Shown here piece after piece: positions 25,458-33,847 of a DNA stretch of 64,000 nucleotides; position 1 is the first letter of the stretch, and every line of letters starts with the position of its first letter. Under the pieces are notes generated by a model. That model was given only the letters and a program-made list of their open reading frames with translations. It was not told the DNA's origin and did not search any database. Origin of the DNA: Mycobacterium sp. E2479 (GTDB taxonomy: Bacteria; Actinomycetota; Actinomycetes; Mycobacteriales; Mycobacteriaceae); assembly GCF_001667925.1 (NCBI RefSeq), contig NZ_LZJR01000154.1, forward strand, positions 1-64,000, read 5' to 3'. A program made the position numbers and the translations under genes.

Positions 25458-25527
25458 GCCCGCCTCACAGCGACAACCTCGTTTACCGGCGTGACCAGCG
25501 GAAACAGGTTGTCGCTCGGAGGCGGGC
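25458..25527. terminator. Long hairpin between convergent genes (bidirectional terminator candidate)
   Basis: Left arm 25458-25484, right arm 25502-25527. GCCCGCCT pairs with AGGCGGGC, then a 3-nt mismatched bubble (CAC/CGG), then AGCGACAACCT with AGGTTGTCGCT, a bulged C, and GTTT with AAAC; loop about 17 nt. That gives 23 paired bases. No T-tract follows on either side. It lies between the converging acyltransferase and tetR genes. Confidence 0.7.
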
Positions 25528-25570
25528 ACTTCCAACGATGGTCGCGGGCCGCCCGGCGTGACGCGCGGGC

Positions 25571-26146
25571 TTAGCCGCGGGCGGAAACCGGTGCGACGAT
25601 CGGCAGGACGAATTCCTCAATCATCGCCCGCTCGTCGTCTTCGTCGCGACCCGGGTAGGTCAGCAGCGAGACGATCACCCGCACCGTCCAGCGGGCGCGG
25701 CGTTCGATGGCGGCGGGATCATCGGTTCCCAGCGAGTGCAAGAACGCCACCGCCAGGGCCGTGATCACGTCGGACTGCCCGGCCAGTTCGCCACCCACCG
25801 GCGGGCGGGAGGTGGCAAACCAGGATGCCAGCGCGGGGTTTTCGCGAACCATCCGCAACGTAACGAGGATGCTCGCGACCAGCCGTTCGCGTGGGTCTTC
25901 GATCTCGCCGGTGCGCGCGATGATTGCGCGGCCCAACCGGTGTGTTTCGCGGTGGATGTAGGCGGTGCGCAGCGCCTCGCGATTCTCGAAGTAGCGGTAC
26001 AGCGTCGCTCGCGAGCAGCCTGCGGCCCTGGCGATTTCGTTCATGCCGATCGAATCCGAGTCGCGCTGCGTGTAGAGCCGCGCGGCGGCATCGAGGATCC
26101 GGTCGGCGGCCGCCTCGGTCCGGTGGGTTCCCAGCCAGTCGGGCAT
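25571..26146 (-). CDS. TetR-family transcriptional regulator (Rv1255c type)
   Basis: A 191-residue regulator. Residues 11-60 form the TetR helix-turn-helix (AAADRILDAAARLYTQRD, IGMNEIARAAGCSRATLYRYFENREALRTAYI). The C-terminal ligand domain is variable and helical. Its ATG overlaps the last base of the cyp130 stop (TGATG), so it is co-transcribed and coupled with the P450. The simplest reading is a repressor controlling cyp130 and itself through a site near 27395 (inference). The effector is unknown. Confidence 0.88.
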   Translation of the reverse strand: MPDWLGTHRTEAAADRILDAAARLYTQRDSDSIGMNEIARAAGCSRATLYRYFENREALRTAYIHRETHRLGRAIIARTGEIEDPRERLVASILVTLRMVRENPALASWFATSRPPVGGELAGQSDVITALAVAFLHSLGTDDPAAIERRARWTVRVIVSLLTYPGRDEDDERAMIEEFVLPIVAPVSARG

Positions 26147-27387
26147 CAGGATTTCACTCGAATCGGCACCGACAGCGGACGACGGACGTAACTGCCACCG
26201 GCCCAGACGATGCCCGATTCGTCCACGTCGAAGTTCGGGCAGCGGGCCAACAGTTCGGTCAGCGCGACCCGGGATTGCATCCTGGCGGCGGCGGCGCCTA
26301 GGCAGTGGTGCGCGCCGTGGCTGAACGTCAGGATGTTGCGCGGGCAGCGGGTCACATCGAGTTCGTCGGCGTCCGAACCATATTGGCGTTCATCGCGGTT
26401 GGCTGAACCGTAGAGCAGCAACACCCTGCGCCCGGCCGGGATGGTGGTCTCACCTACGGTCACGTCGCGGGTCACAGTGCGGGCCAGTCCCTGGGCCGGC
26501 GCGGTCAGCCGCAGCAGCTCCTCGACCGCGTCGGGAATGCGGCCCGGGTTGTCGACCAGCAGCTGACGTTGGTCGGGTCGTTGATGCAGCAGCGGCATCG
26601 AGCCACCGAGCATGCCGGTGACGGTGTCGTTGCCCCCGGTGACCATGGTGAACGTGAACGCCAAAATCGACAGCGTGCCGGCGATGTCACCGTCGGCGCC
26701 GACGCCCGCGGCCACCAGGTGCGAGATCGTGTCGTCCTCGGGTTCGGTCCGGCGCCGCTCGATCAGTCCATTGAAGTAGGCCATCATCGAACCGACCGCA
26801 TCGCCAACGGTTTGCAGTGCGCTCGCTACGCCGCCTTCGGCGGTGTTGGCCGCGACGATCGCCTGGGTCCAGCCGTCGAATTGGACCCAGTCCTCCTCCG
26901 GCACACCGAGATAGTGGGCGACCACCATCGACGGCAGTGGTTTGAACAGCTCCGTGACGATGTCGCCGCCGCCGGCCGAGCGCAACCCCTCGATGCGCTC
27001 AACGACGAACTCGCGGACCTTGGGTTCCACCGCCTCGACCTGCCGCGGCGTGAAGCCGCGCGAGACCAGCTTGCGGAACCGGGTGTGCACCGGCGGATCC
27101 TGCATCACAAACGGTGGATTATCTTGCAGCCCAATCATTTCCAGGTCGCCGTAGTTGACGGTCAACCCCTGTGCGGAGGAATAGGTTTCGTGGTCGCGTG
27201 CCGCGGCCCATACGTCGGCGTGCCGGGAAAGCACGTAGTAGTCATCTTCGGGATGGTTCGCCGGAACGACGTGGTGCACCGGATCGTGATCTCGCAAAGC
27301 GCGGTACATGGGCCACGGATTGGACCATGTGTCGGCAGTGGGCAGCTGAAACTTGACCGGTGCGTCGTGAGACATAACAGCAGCCAT
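26146..27387 (-). CDS. cyp130: Cytochrome P450 CYP130
   Basis: A 413-residue soluble P450. The heme-binding loop is FSHGAHHCLGAA with the axial Cys near residue 355; the K-helix ExxR is in EELLRLT; the I-helix reads MVTGGNDTVTGML, with Gly-Asn in place of the usual acid-alcohol pair just before the conserved Thr, as I recall for Mtb CYP130. It needs ferredoxin and reductase partners not present here. Mtb CYP130 binds azoles and can N-demethylate dextromethorphan (recalled), but the physiological substrate is unknown. The ATG start (M-A-A-V-M-S-H) matches the Mtb form. Confidence 0.92.
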   Translation of the reverse strand: MAAVMSHDAPVKFQLPTADTWSNPWPMYRALRDHDPVHHVVPANHPEDDYYVLSRHADVWAAARDHETYSSAQGLTVNYGDLEMIGLQDNPPFVMQDPPVHTRFRKLVSRGFTPRQVEAVEPKVREFVVERIEGLRSAGGGDIVTELFKPLPSMVVAHYLGVPEEDWVQFDGWTQAIVAANTAEGGVASALQTVGDAVGSMMAYFNGLIERRRTEPEDDTISHLVAAGVGADGDIAGTLSILAFTFTMVTGGNDTVTGMLGGSMPLLHQRPDQRQLLVDNPGRIPDAVEELLRLTAPAQGLARTVTRDVTVGETTIPAGRRVLLLYGSANRDERQYGSDADELDVTRCPRNILTFSHGAHHCLGAAAARMQSRVALTELLARCPNFDVDESGIVWAGGSYVRRPLSVPIRVKS

Positions 27388-27393
27388 GTCTCA

Positions 27394-27422
27394 TTCGTAC
27401 GACAGCGGCGGCAATATGTCAA
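27394..27422 (-). promoter_or_regulatory. Candidate promoter/operator of cyp130-tetR
   Basis: On the minus strand TTGACA (27417-27422), a 17-nt spacer, TACGAA (27394-27399), then 6 nt to the ATG at 27387. The -10 overlaps the perfect 8-bp palindrome TCGTACGA (27395-27402), a possible regulator site. The -10 lacks the conserved final T. Confidence 0.4.
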
Positions 27423-27529
27423 CCGCCGTCGGAGAGAAATGTCCCGTGCAGCCCGCCCCCCGACACCATCCCCAGGCGGTCGGGCGCTGGGTACCGACTC
27501 CCTGACCATCGGGGCGCTCAGCGGTGAAA

Positions 27530-28897
27530 CTAGATCCCCGACCCCGGGTTCAAAATGCCGTGCGGATCCAGCGCCTGCTTGATGCGCCGGTTAAGGTCCA
27601 TCACGTCAGGGCCCAGATAGCCGGCCAGCCAGGGCCGCTTCAACCGGCCGACGCCGTGCTCGCCGGTGATGGTGCCGCCCAGCCCGACGGCCAGGTCCAT
27701 GATCTCGCCGAACGCCAGGTGGGCGCGTTCGGTCATGTCGGCATCGGCGGGGTCATAGACGATCAACGGGTGGGTGTTGCCGTCGCCGGCGTGGGCGATC
27801 ACCGAGATCATCAGGTCACGTTCGGCGGCGATGCGCGCGATCCCGGTGACCAGCTTGCCCAGTGCCGGAAGCGGCACCCCGACGTCTTCGAGCAACAACG
27901 AACCCTTGGCTTCGACGGCCGGGATGCACATTCGCCGTGCAACGACGAACGCCTCGCCCTCGTCGGGATCATCGGTCGAAAACACCTCCGTGGCAGCGTG
28001 TTCCGCGAAAACCTCGGCCATGATTTCGGCGTCCTCGCTGCCGGCGCGGCCGCGCTCGTCGGACCCGGCCACCAGCATGGCGGCCGCCCCGCGGTCCAAA
28101 TCCATCCGCAGGGTGTCCTCGACGGCGTTGATCGCCGCCGAGTCCATGAACTCGAGCATGGAGGGGCGCAGCCGCGCGGTGACGCCGAGCACCGCCTCGA
28201 CCGCGTCTTCGATGGTCGCGAAGCTGGCCACCACGATGCTGGACGCGTTCTGCTTGGGCACCAGCCGCAGCGTCACCTCCGTGACCACGCCGAGCGTGCC
28301 CTCGCTGCCGACGAACAGCTTCGTCAGCGAAAGGCCCGCGACGTCCTTGAGCCGTGGGCCGCCCAGCCGCACCGCGGTGCCGTCGGCGAGCACCACCTGC
28401 ATGCCCAGCACGTAGTCGGTGGTGACGCCGTACTTCACGCAGCACAGCCCGCCGGCGTTGGTGGCGATATTGCCGCCGATGCTGCAGATTTCGAACGACG
28501 ACGGATCCGGCGGATACCACAGGCCGTGCTCGGCGGCGGCCTTTTTCACCTCGGCGTTGAACAGCCCGGGTTGGCATACCGCGGTGCGGGTCACCGGGTC
28601 GATGGCGATGTCGCGCATCTTCTCGGTGGAAAGCACGATCCCGTTGTCCAGCGCGGTCGCTCCACCGGAGAGGCCGCTGCCGGCGCCGCGCGTCACCACG
28701 GGTACTCGATGTGCGGCGGCCCAGCGCAGCACAGTCTGCACCTCTTCGGTGCGCCGCGGCCGCACCACGGCCAGCGGCTTGCCGGCCGACGGGTCGAAGG
28801 CGCGGTCCTGGCGATAGCCCTCGGTCACCGTGGGGTCGGTGACGATCATCCCATCGGGCAGGTCAGCGATCAGGCTGGCCAGGGCGTCGGAGCTCAC
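27530..28897 (-). CDS. FAD-linked oxidase, GlcD/D-lactate dehydrogenase type (Rv1257c)
   Basis: A 455-residue flavoprotein of the VAO/PCMH family. The FAD-binding domain has PLAVVRPRRTEEVQTVLRWA and VVTRGAGSGLSGGATAL near 50-85; the PP-loop region is NIATNAGGLCCVKYGVTTDYVLG. The C-terminal domain ends with GTITGEHGVGRLKRPWL, the GlcD/DLD signature. It would oxidise a 2-hydroxy acid such as glycolate or D-lactate. It starts 9 nt downstream of the interrupted tap gene on the same strand, so it is probably transcribed from the tap promoter. Confidence 0.88.
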   Translation of the reverse strand: MSSDALASLIADLPDGMIVTDPTVTEGYRQDRAFDPSAGKPLAVVRPRRTEEVQTVLRWAAAHRVPVVTRGAGSGLSGGATALDNGIVLSTEKMRDIAIDPVTRTAVCQPGLFNAEVKKAAAEHGLWYPPDPSSFEICSIGGNIATNAGGLCCVKYGVTTDYVLGMQVVLADGTAVRLGGPRLKDVAGLSLTKLFVGSEGTLGVVTEVTLRLVPKQNASSIVVASFATIEDAVEAVLGVTARLRPSMLEFMDSAAINAVEDTLRMDLDRGAAAMLVAGSDERGRAGSEDAEIMAEVFAEHAATEVFSTDDPDEGEAFVVARRMCIPAVEAKGSLLLEDVGVPLPALGKLVTGIARIAAERDLMISVIAHAGDGNTHPLIVYDPADADMTERAHLAFGEIMDLAVGLGGTITGEHGVGRLKRPWLAGYLGPDVMDLNRRIKQALDPHGILNPGSGI

Positions 28898-28906
28898 GGC
28901 CCGATA

Positions 28907-30154
28907 CTAAGCCCCGCCTGACGGCCCCGAGTCTTCCGCGAACTCCGGCGCGCGGTCCAGTTCGTGTAGCAACGGCAGCCGGCAGGCGGCCAGGCCGATG
29001 AGCAGGATCGGTACCGCCAGCACCAAGAACGTGACCTTCAACCCGGCCGCGTCGGTCAGCGGCCCGGCCACCAGCAAGCCCAGCGGGCCTGCCGCGTAGG
29101 TCAACCCGGTCATCACCCCGACCACTCGGCCGCGCAGCCGATGCGGGGCCCGGGTCTGCATCATGTAGTTGTAGATCGGCTGGATCGGTCCGTAGACCAC
29201 GCCGGTGACCGCGCACAGCACCAGGATCACCGGCTACGGCGGCAGGAACGCGAGCCCGACGGTCGCCGCCCCGAAGGTAAGGGTCGCCGTCAGCACAGCC
29301 GCGCGCCGTCGCAGACGTTTGGACAGCGCGGCATAGCCGAGCGCTCCCACCACACCACCGAACCCGATGGCCATCAACGCCCACCCCAGGTGCGCGGGTT
29401 GCTGGCGATCGGAGAAGTACTTCGGAAACAGCACGCTTTCCATCGGCAGGTAGAGCGCGGTGACGGCCAGGTCGATCAAGCCCAGCGTCCGCAGCACCCG
29501 CATATTCCAGACGAAGCGCAACCCTTCGGCGATGCCGGACATCCATCCGGGCCGGGACTCGCGCGCGGGCTTTCCAGCGCCTTCGAGCCGCAACGACCCG
29601 ATCGTCAAGATGGACAGCCCGAACAGCCCCGCCGTCACCCACATCGTGTTGATGCCGCCGACGGTCGCGATCATCAGGCCCCCGAGGCCGGGGCCCACGA
29701 TGAACCCCAAGTTGAGAATCGCCTCGTACATGCTGTTGGTGCGGGCCAGCGACCAGCCCGCGCGGGCGGCGGCCTCGGGCAGCATCGACTCGCGCGCCGT
29801 CGTTCCGGCCGGGTCGAAGGCGGCGGCGAAGAAGGCCAGGACGGCCAGCACCGCCAGGCTGAGCGCGTCTGCACCGAGGCCCCACGCGATCAGCGGGACC
29901 GCGGTCACCGCCGCTCCGGAGAACGAATCGGAGACCAGCGACACCCGGCGGCGTCCGAAGCGGTCGACCGCAGCGCCGGCGACGAGAGTGGATAGCACCA
30001 GCGGCAGCGTCATGGCCAGGGCCACGGCCGAGGCGTCGCGCGCGCTGTTGTGGTGCTGCAACGCCAGCCACGGGAACGCGACTATCGAGATGCCGCTACC
30101 CGCCGTCGCCATCAACGTGGCGAACAGGATCAGGAGTGCAGGGCCACTTTTCAT
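28907..30154 (-). pseudogene. tap: Tap multidrug efflux pump gene interrupted by an in-frame TAG
   Basis: An MFS pump of about 415 codons (Rv1258c type; tetracycline/aminoglycoside/rifampicin efflux in Mtb). ATG at 30154 gives MKSGPALLILFATLMATAG; motif A-like DRFGRRRVSLVSD and 12 predicted segments follow. The frame is intact except for TAG at 29234-29236, between ...AFLPP and PVILVLCAVTG, at codon 307. Mtb has Leu here, so TTG to TAG is the likely change. The remaining 108 codons continue in frame with high similarity, including GPIQPIYNYMMQTR. A truncated 306-residue protein would lack the last 3-4 segments and is probably inactive. A sequencing error or suppression cannot be excluded. Confidence 0.85.
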
Positions 30155-30169
30155 GGGAATTCGCCGCTG

Positions 30170-30208
30170 AATGTATGCCAAAGCGCCGTTTGCAGCGACC
30201 GAATTTTT
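30170..30208 (-). promoter_or_regulatory. tap promoter with WhiB7-like AT-rich element
   Basis: On the minus strand: AAAAATT (complement 30202-30208), 3 bp, a -35-like TCGCTG (30193-30198), 17 nt, TACATT (30170-30175), then 15 nt to the ATG. An AT-rich block just upstream of the -35 is the hallmark of WhiB7-activated promoters, and Mtb tap is a WhiB7 target. Confidence 0.5.
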
Positions 30209-30229
30209 CGGCTCATGCAGGATGTTCAT

Positions 30230-31042
30230 GTGCTCGCCCACCCCCGTACCGGCCAGGAGTTCAGCTCGCCGGTTGGCGCCGGCACCGGATGGCCAGGCGA
30301 TCCGGCCACACCGCAGACACCGGTGGCAGCCGATGCCGAAGCCGTCGCCGAACTTGCCGAGCATGCCGCGTCAATCCCCGAAATCGATGCCCTGGTCAGC
30401 GTCTGCCGGGCCTGCCCGCGGTTGGTGAGCTGGCGCGAGGACGTGGCAGTCGTCAAACGCCGAGCGTTTGCCGACCAACCGTATTGGGGGCGGCCGGTAC
30501 CCAGTTGGGGGTCGGCGCGGCCCCGGCTGCTGATCGTCGGGCTGGCGCCGGCCGCGCACGGCGCCAACCGCACGGGACGGATGTTCACCGGCGACCGCTC
30601 GGGCGATCAGTTGTACGCGGCGCTATACCGGGCCGGGCTGGTGAATCAACCGACCAGTGTCGACGCCGCGGATGGGTTGCAGACTAAGAAGATTCGCATC
30701 GTCGCGCCGGTGCGGTGCGCGCCTCCCGCCAACGCCCCGACGCCGGAGGAGCGCGACACCTGCTGGCCGTGGCTGCAGGCTGAGTGGCGGCTGGTGTCCG
30801 ACGATGTTCGCGTGGTCGTGGCCCTGGGCGGATTCGGCTGGCAGATCGCGCTGCGGCTCCCGGGCACCTCGACCGGGCGCAAGCCCCGGTTCGGTCATGG
30901 CGTCGTCGCTGACCTGGCGCCCGGGGTGCGATTGCTCGGCTGCTACCACCCGAGCCAGCAAAACATGTTCACCGGTAGGTTGACTCCAGTGATGCTTGAC
31001 GACGTCTTCCGCGAGGCAAAAGAACTGGCAGGGATCAAGTGA
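30230..31042 (+). CDS. udgB: Family 5 uracil-DNA glycosylase UdgB (Fe-S)
   Basis: A 270-residue base-excision-repair enzyme that removes uracil, ethenocytosine and hypoxanthine from DNA (family knowledge). Fe-S ligands start in SVCRACPRLVSW; motif 1 GLAPAAHGANRTGRMFTGD and motif 3 CYHPSQQNMFTGRLTP identify family 5, which lacks the usual polar Asp of other families. The GTG at 30230 follows AGGA by 7 nt and gives M-L-A-H-P-R-T-G, matching the Mtb N-terminus; the ATG at 30215 is a possible longer start. It is divergent from tap and coupled (GTGA) to the monooxygenase. Confidence 0.92.
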   Translation: MLAHPRTGQEFSSPVGAGTGWPGDPATPQTPVAADAEAVAELAEHAASIPEIDALVSVCRACPRLVSWREDVAVVKRRAFADQPYWGRPVPSWGSARPRLLIVGLAPAAHGANRTGRMFTGDRSGDQLYAALYRAGLVNQPTSVDAADGLQTKKIRIVAPVRCAPPANAPTPEERDTCWPWLQAEWRLVSDDVRVVVALGGFGWQIALRLPGTSTGRKPRFGHGVVADLAPGVRLLGCYHPSQQNMFTGRLTPVMLDDVFREAKELAGIK

Positions 31043-32169
31043 CAGAGGTGCTGGTGTCCGGCGCCAGCGTGGCGGGCGCGGCGACGGCTTTTTGGCTTGA
31101 GCGGTATGGCTTTTCGGTGACCGTGGTCGAGCGGCACCGCGGGCCGAGGCCGGGCGGTCAGGCGATCGACGTGCGGGGACCGGCGCTGACTGTGCTCGAG
31201 CGGATGGGGCTGTTGGGCGCCGCGCAGAAGCGCCGAACGCAAATCCGGGGCTCCTCCGTCGTGGACCGCGATGGCAACGAATTGTCCCGGGACACCGAGG
31301 CGACACCCACCGGTGGGCCCATCGATAGCCCCGACATCGAGCTGCTGCGCGACGACTTGGTCGAATTGCTTTACGGCGCAAGCCAATGGAGGGCCGAATA
31401 CCTCTTTGACGACACCATCACCGCCGTGGACGACGATGGCGCCGCCGTCCACGTCACCTTCGAGCGGGCAGCGCCGCGCAGTTTCGACCTTGTCATCGGC
31501 GCGGACGGATTGCACTCCAACGTGCGGCGTCTGATCTTCGGACCGGAAGAAAATTTCATCGAGAAGCTGGGGACGCACGCGGCGATTTTCACCGTGCCCA
31601 ACTTCTTGGATCTGGACTACTGGCAGACGTGGCACTACGGCGACTCCACCATGGCGGGGGTCTACAGCGCGCGTAACAACGCCGAGGCGCGGGCGATGTT
31701 GGGTTTCATGGAAACCGATCTGCGGATCGACTACCGCGACGTCGAGGCCCAATTCGCCGAACTGGAGCGGCGGATGGCCGGTGACGGCTGGGTTCGTCCG
31801 CAACTGCTCGAGTACATGCGCAGCGCGCCGGACTTCTACTTCGACGAGATGTCACTGATCAAGATGGATCGCTGGTCGCGGGGCAGCGTGGCGCTGGTCG
31901 GCGACGCCGGGTATTGCTGTTCGCCCCTTTCAGGACAGGGGACCAGCGTTGCCCTGCTGGGCGCCTACATCCTGGCGGGTGAGCTCAAGGCCGCCACCCA
32001 GGGCGAAACGGTCGACCACGAAGCCGGCTTCGCCAACTATCACCGCGAGTTCAGCGACTATGTTAAGCGCAACCAGTGGCTGGTGGTGGACAACATTCCG
32101 GGCGGTGCGCCGATACCGCAAGAGGTATTCGACCGGATCGTCGCCTCGATCACGCTGAAGGACTACTGA
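31039..32169 (+). CDS. FAD-dependent monooxygenase (Rv1260 type, PHBH fold)
   Basis: A 376-residue group A flavin monooxygenase. The Rossmann loop is VLVSGASVAGAATAFWLERYG (residues 2-22), followed by the VVERHRG acidic end. The DG motif is GADGLHSNVRRLIFG and the GD motif is GDAGYCCSPLSGQGTSVALLGAYILAGEL. Residue pattern GPRPGGQAIDVRGPA resembles TetX/UbiH-like hydroxylases. The GTG overlaps the udgB stop, so the two are coupled. The substrate is unknown; small aromatic or polyketide-like molecules are usual for the family. Confidence 0.88.
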   Translation: MTEVLVSGASVAGAATAFWLERYGFSVTVVERHRGPRPGGQAIDVRGPALTVLERMGLLGAAQKRRTQIRGSSVVDRDGNELSRDTEATPTGGPIDSPDIELLRDDLVELLYGASQWRAEYLFDDTITAVDDDGAAVHVTFERAAPRSFDLVIGADGLHSNVRRLIFGPEENFIEKLGTHAAIFTVPNFLDLDYWQTWHYGDSTMAGVYSARNNAEARAMLGFMETDLRIDYRDVEAQFAELERRMAGDGWVRPQLLEYMRSAPDFYFDEMSLIKMDRWSRGSVALVGDAGYCCSPLSGQGTSVALLGAYILAGELKAATQGETVDHEAGFANYHREFSDYVKRNQWLVVDNIPGGAPIPQEVFDRIVASITLKDY

Positions 32170-32223
32170 GCCGGCCCGGCCCGCAGCGGGAACGTTTGTC
32201 GGCCCGCGTGCGTTGACTTTTCC

Positions 32224-33255
32224 GTGCGTCTTTCCGTCCTAGATCTCATTCCGGTGCGCACCGACCAGACGACTGGTGGCGCGCTGGCGGCCACGGTGCA
32301 GCTGGCGCAAGCCGCAGATCGGTTGGGTTTCACCCGCTACTGGGTCGCCGAGCATCACAACATGCCGTCGGTGGGTGCCACCAGCCCGCCAGTGGTGATC
32401 GCCTACCTGGCCGCGCAGACCTCGCAACTGCGGCTGGGCTCGGGTGGTGTGATGTTGCCCAACCACGCCCCGCTGGCCGTGGCCGAGCAGTTCGCGCTCC
32501 TAGAAGCCGCCGCCCCGGGCCGGATCGACCTCGGTATCGGCCGGGCGCCCGGATCCGATCCCGTGACGTCGTATGCGTTGCGCGGCGGTCGCGACGACCG
32601 CGACATCGAGAACTTCCCGGAATATCTCGACGACGTGGCGGCCCTGATGAGCGCTCGCGGCGTACGGGTTCCGTTGCGCTCGGGTAATTACACGCTCAAG
32701 GCCACCCCGGCCGCGGCCGGCGAACCGCGCCTGTGGCTGCTGGGATCGTCGATGTATTCGGCGCATCTGGCCGCCGCCAAAGGGCTGCCGTACGTGTTTG
32801 CGCATCACTTTTCCGGCAACGGAACCAAAGAAGCGCTTGAGGTCTACCGTTCGCGGTTCAGGCCGAGTGAGCTCGCCGCCGAGCCGTTGACGTTTCTGAC
32901 GGTGAACGCGGCGGTGGCCGAAACCCGGGAAGAGGCAACGGCATTGATGTTGCCCAATCTGCAGATGATGGCCCGGCTGCGGACCGGGCAGCCGCTCGGG
33001 CCGGTGCCGCTGGTCGAGGAGGCGGCGGTCGCCGAGTTGACCGAACAACAACGACGGATCGTCGAAAGCGGTTTCAAGCGAGCCGTTTTGGGGACGCCGG
33101 CCGACGCCGCCGACCAGATCCGGGCACTGGCCGACCGCTTCGGCGTCGACGAAGTCATGGTGAACCCGGTGGCCTCGGCCCGCCGCGGTACCGATCCCCG
33201 TACTGCGCCGGGGCGGGTGGTGACGCTGGAGCTACTGGCGAAGGAATTGTTCTAG
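32224..33255 (+). CDS. LLM-class flavin-dependent oxidoreductase
   Basis: A 343-residue luciferase-like TIM-barrel protein: LSVLDLIPVRTDQTTGGAL, TRYWVAEHHNMPSVGATSP, LRLGSGGVMLPNHAPLAVAEQFALLE, LGIGRAPGSDP and a C-terminal DEVMVNP. This pattern fits the MsnO8-type group 1 LLM family, which uses FMN rather than F420 in the cases known. Mtb has an F420 nitroreductase-type gene (Rv1261c) at this position, so gene content differs here. The GTG start has no clear ribosome site. It converges on the HIT gene. Confidence 0.85.
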   Translation: MRLSVLDLIPVRTDQTTGGALAATVQLAQAADRLGFTRYWVAEHHNMPSVGATSPPVVIAYLAAQTSQLRLGSGGVMLPNHAPLAVAEQFALLEAAAPGRIDLGIGRAPGSDPVTSYALRGGRDDRDIENFPEYLDDVAALMSARGVRVPLRSGNYTLKATPAAAGEPRLWLLGSSMYSAHLAAAKGLPYVFAHHFSGNGTKEALEVYRSRFRPSELAAEPLTFLTVNAAVAETREEATALMLPNLQMMARLRTGQPLGPVPLVEEAAVAELTEQQRRIVESGFKRAVLGTPADAADQIRALADRFGVDEVMVNPVASARRGTDPRTAPGRVVTLELLAKELF

Positions 33256-33329
33256 CCCTCGTTTGGTAGCGCGCCCGCTGAAGTGCTTCGGCGCGCGGCT
33301 AATCTTTCGTTGGGCGCCGAACGATAGGC

Positions 33330-33764
33330 TCAATCCGACTGACTCGCATCAATGCGGGTCAACGCGGTGCGCAGAATCTGGCCCGTGGCCTCCCGGTCGG
33401 GGTCGCGACGCAACAGCAATCCCTTGGCTACCGACAGCTTGTCGCCGTTGCGCCGGGGCAGCACGTGCAGGTGGATATGGAGCACGGTCTGGAAAGCGGC
33501 GCTGCCGTCGTTTATGGCGATGTTGGTAGCGTCGGCCAATTCGGTCGTGCGCGCGGCCCGGGCGATGCGTTGGCCCAGGGTCACCATCCCGGCCAGCGTT
33601 TCCGGCGCGGTATCGGTGAGATCGACGCTATGCCGTTTGGGCACCACCAACGTGTGACCTCGGGTGAACGGACGAACGTCGAGGATGGCCAGGTAGTCGT
33701 CGTTTTCATAGATCCGGATGGCCGGGGCCTCGCCAGCGACGATCGCACAGAACACGCAGGACAT
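33330..33764 (-). CDS. HIT-family hydrolase (Rv1262c type)
   Basis: A 144-residue histidine-triad nucleotide hydrolase. The N-terminal CVFCAIVAGE is the HINT/Fhit-type start, and the catalytic triad is HIHLHVLP near residue 98. It is expected to hydrolyse adenosine phosphoramidate or dinucleotide substrates. The ATG at 33764 gives the Mtb length and lies 7 nt downstream of a -10 (TACCGT), so the message is probably leaderless. Divergent from amiB2. Confidence 0.9.
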   Translation of the reverse strand: MSCVFCAIVAGEAPAIRIYENDDYLAILDVRPFTRGHTLVVPKRHSVDLTDTAPETLAGMVTLGQRIARAARTTELADATNIAINDGSAAFQTVLHIHLHVLPRRNGDKLSVAKGLLLRRDPDREATGQILRTALTRIDASQSD

Positions 33765-33771
33765 GTCGCCC

Positions 33772-33777
33772 ACGGTA
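33772..33777 (-). promoter_or_regulatory. -10 element of leaderless HIT gene
   Basis: On the minus strand TACCGT, then GGGCGAC, then ATG at 33764: 7-nt spacing and no ribosome site. Confidence 0.45.
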
Positions 33778-33835
33778 CTGGTTGTTGCGTTCTAGCCACG
33801 CGAGACCAGTCTGGGGCCGCCACCAGCTTCTCCGA

Positions 33836-33841
33836 TACGCT
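33836..33841 (+). promoter_or_regulatory. -10 element of leaderless amiB2
   Basis: TACGCT, then GCCGCG, then GTG at 33848. Same hexamer as at 8232; it sets the amiB2 start at the GTG rather than at the upstream in-frame codons. Confidence 0.5.
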
Positions 33842-33847
33842 GCCGCG

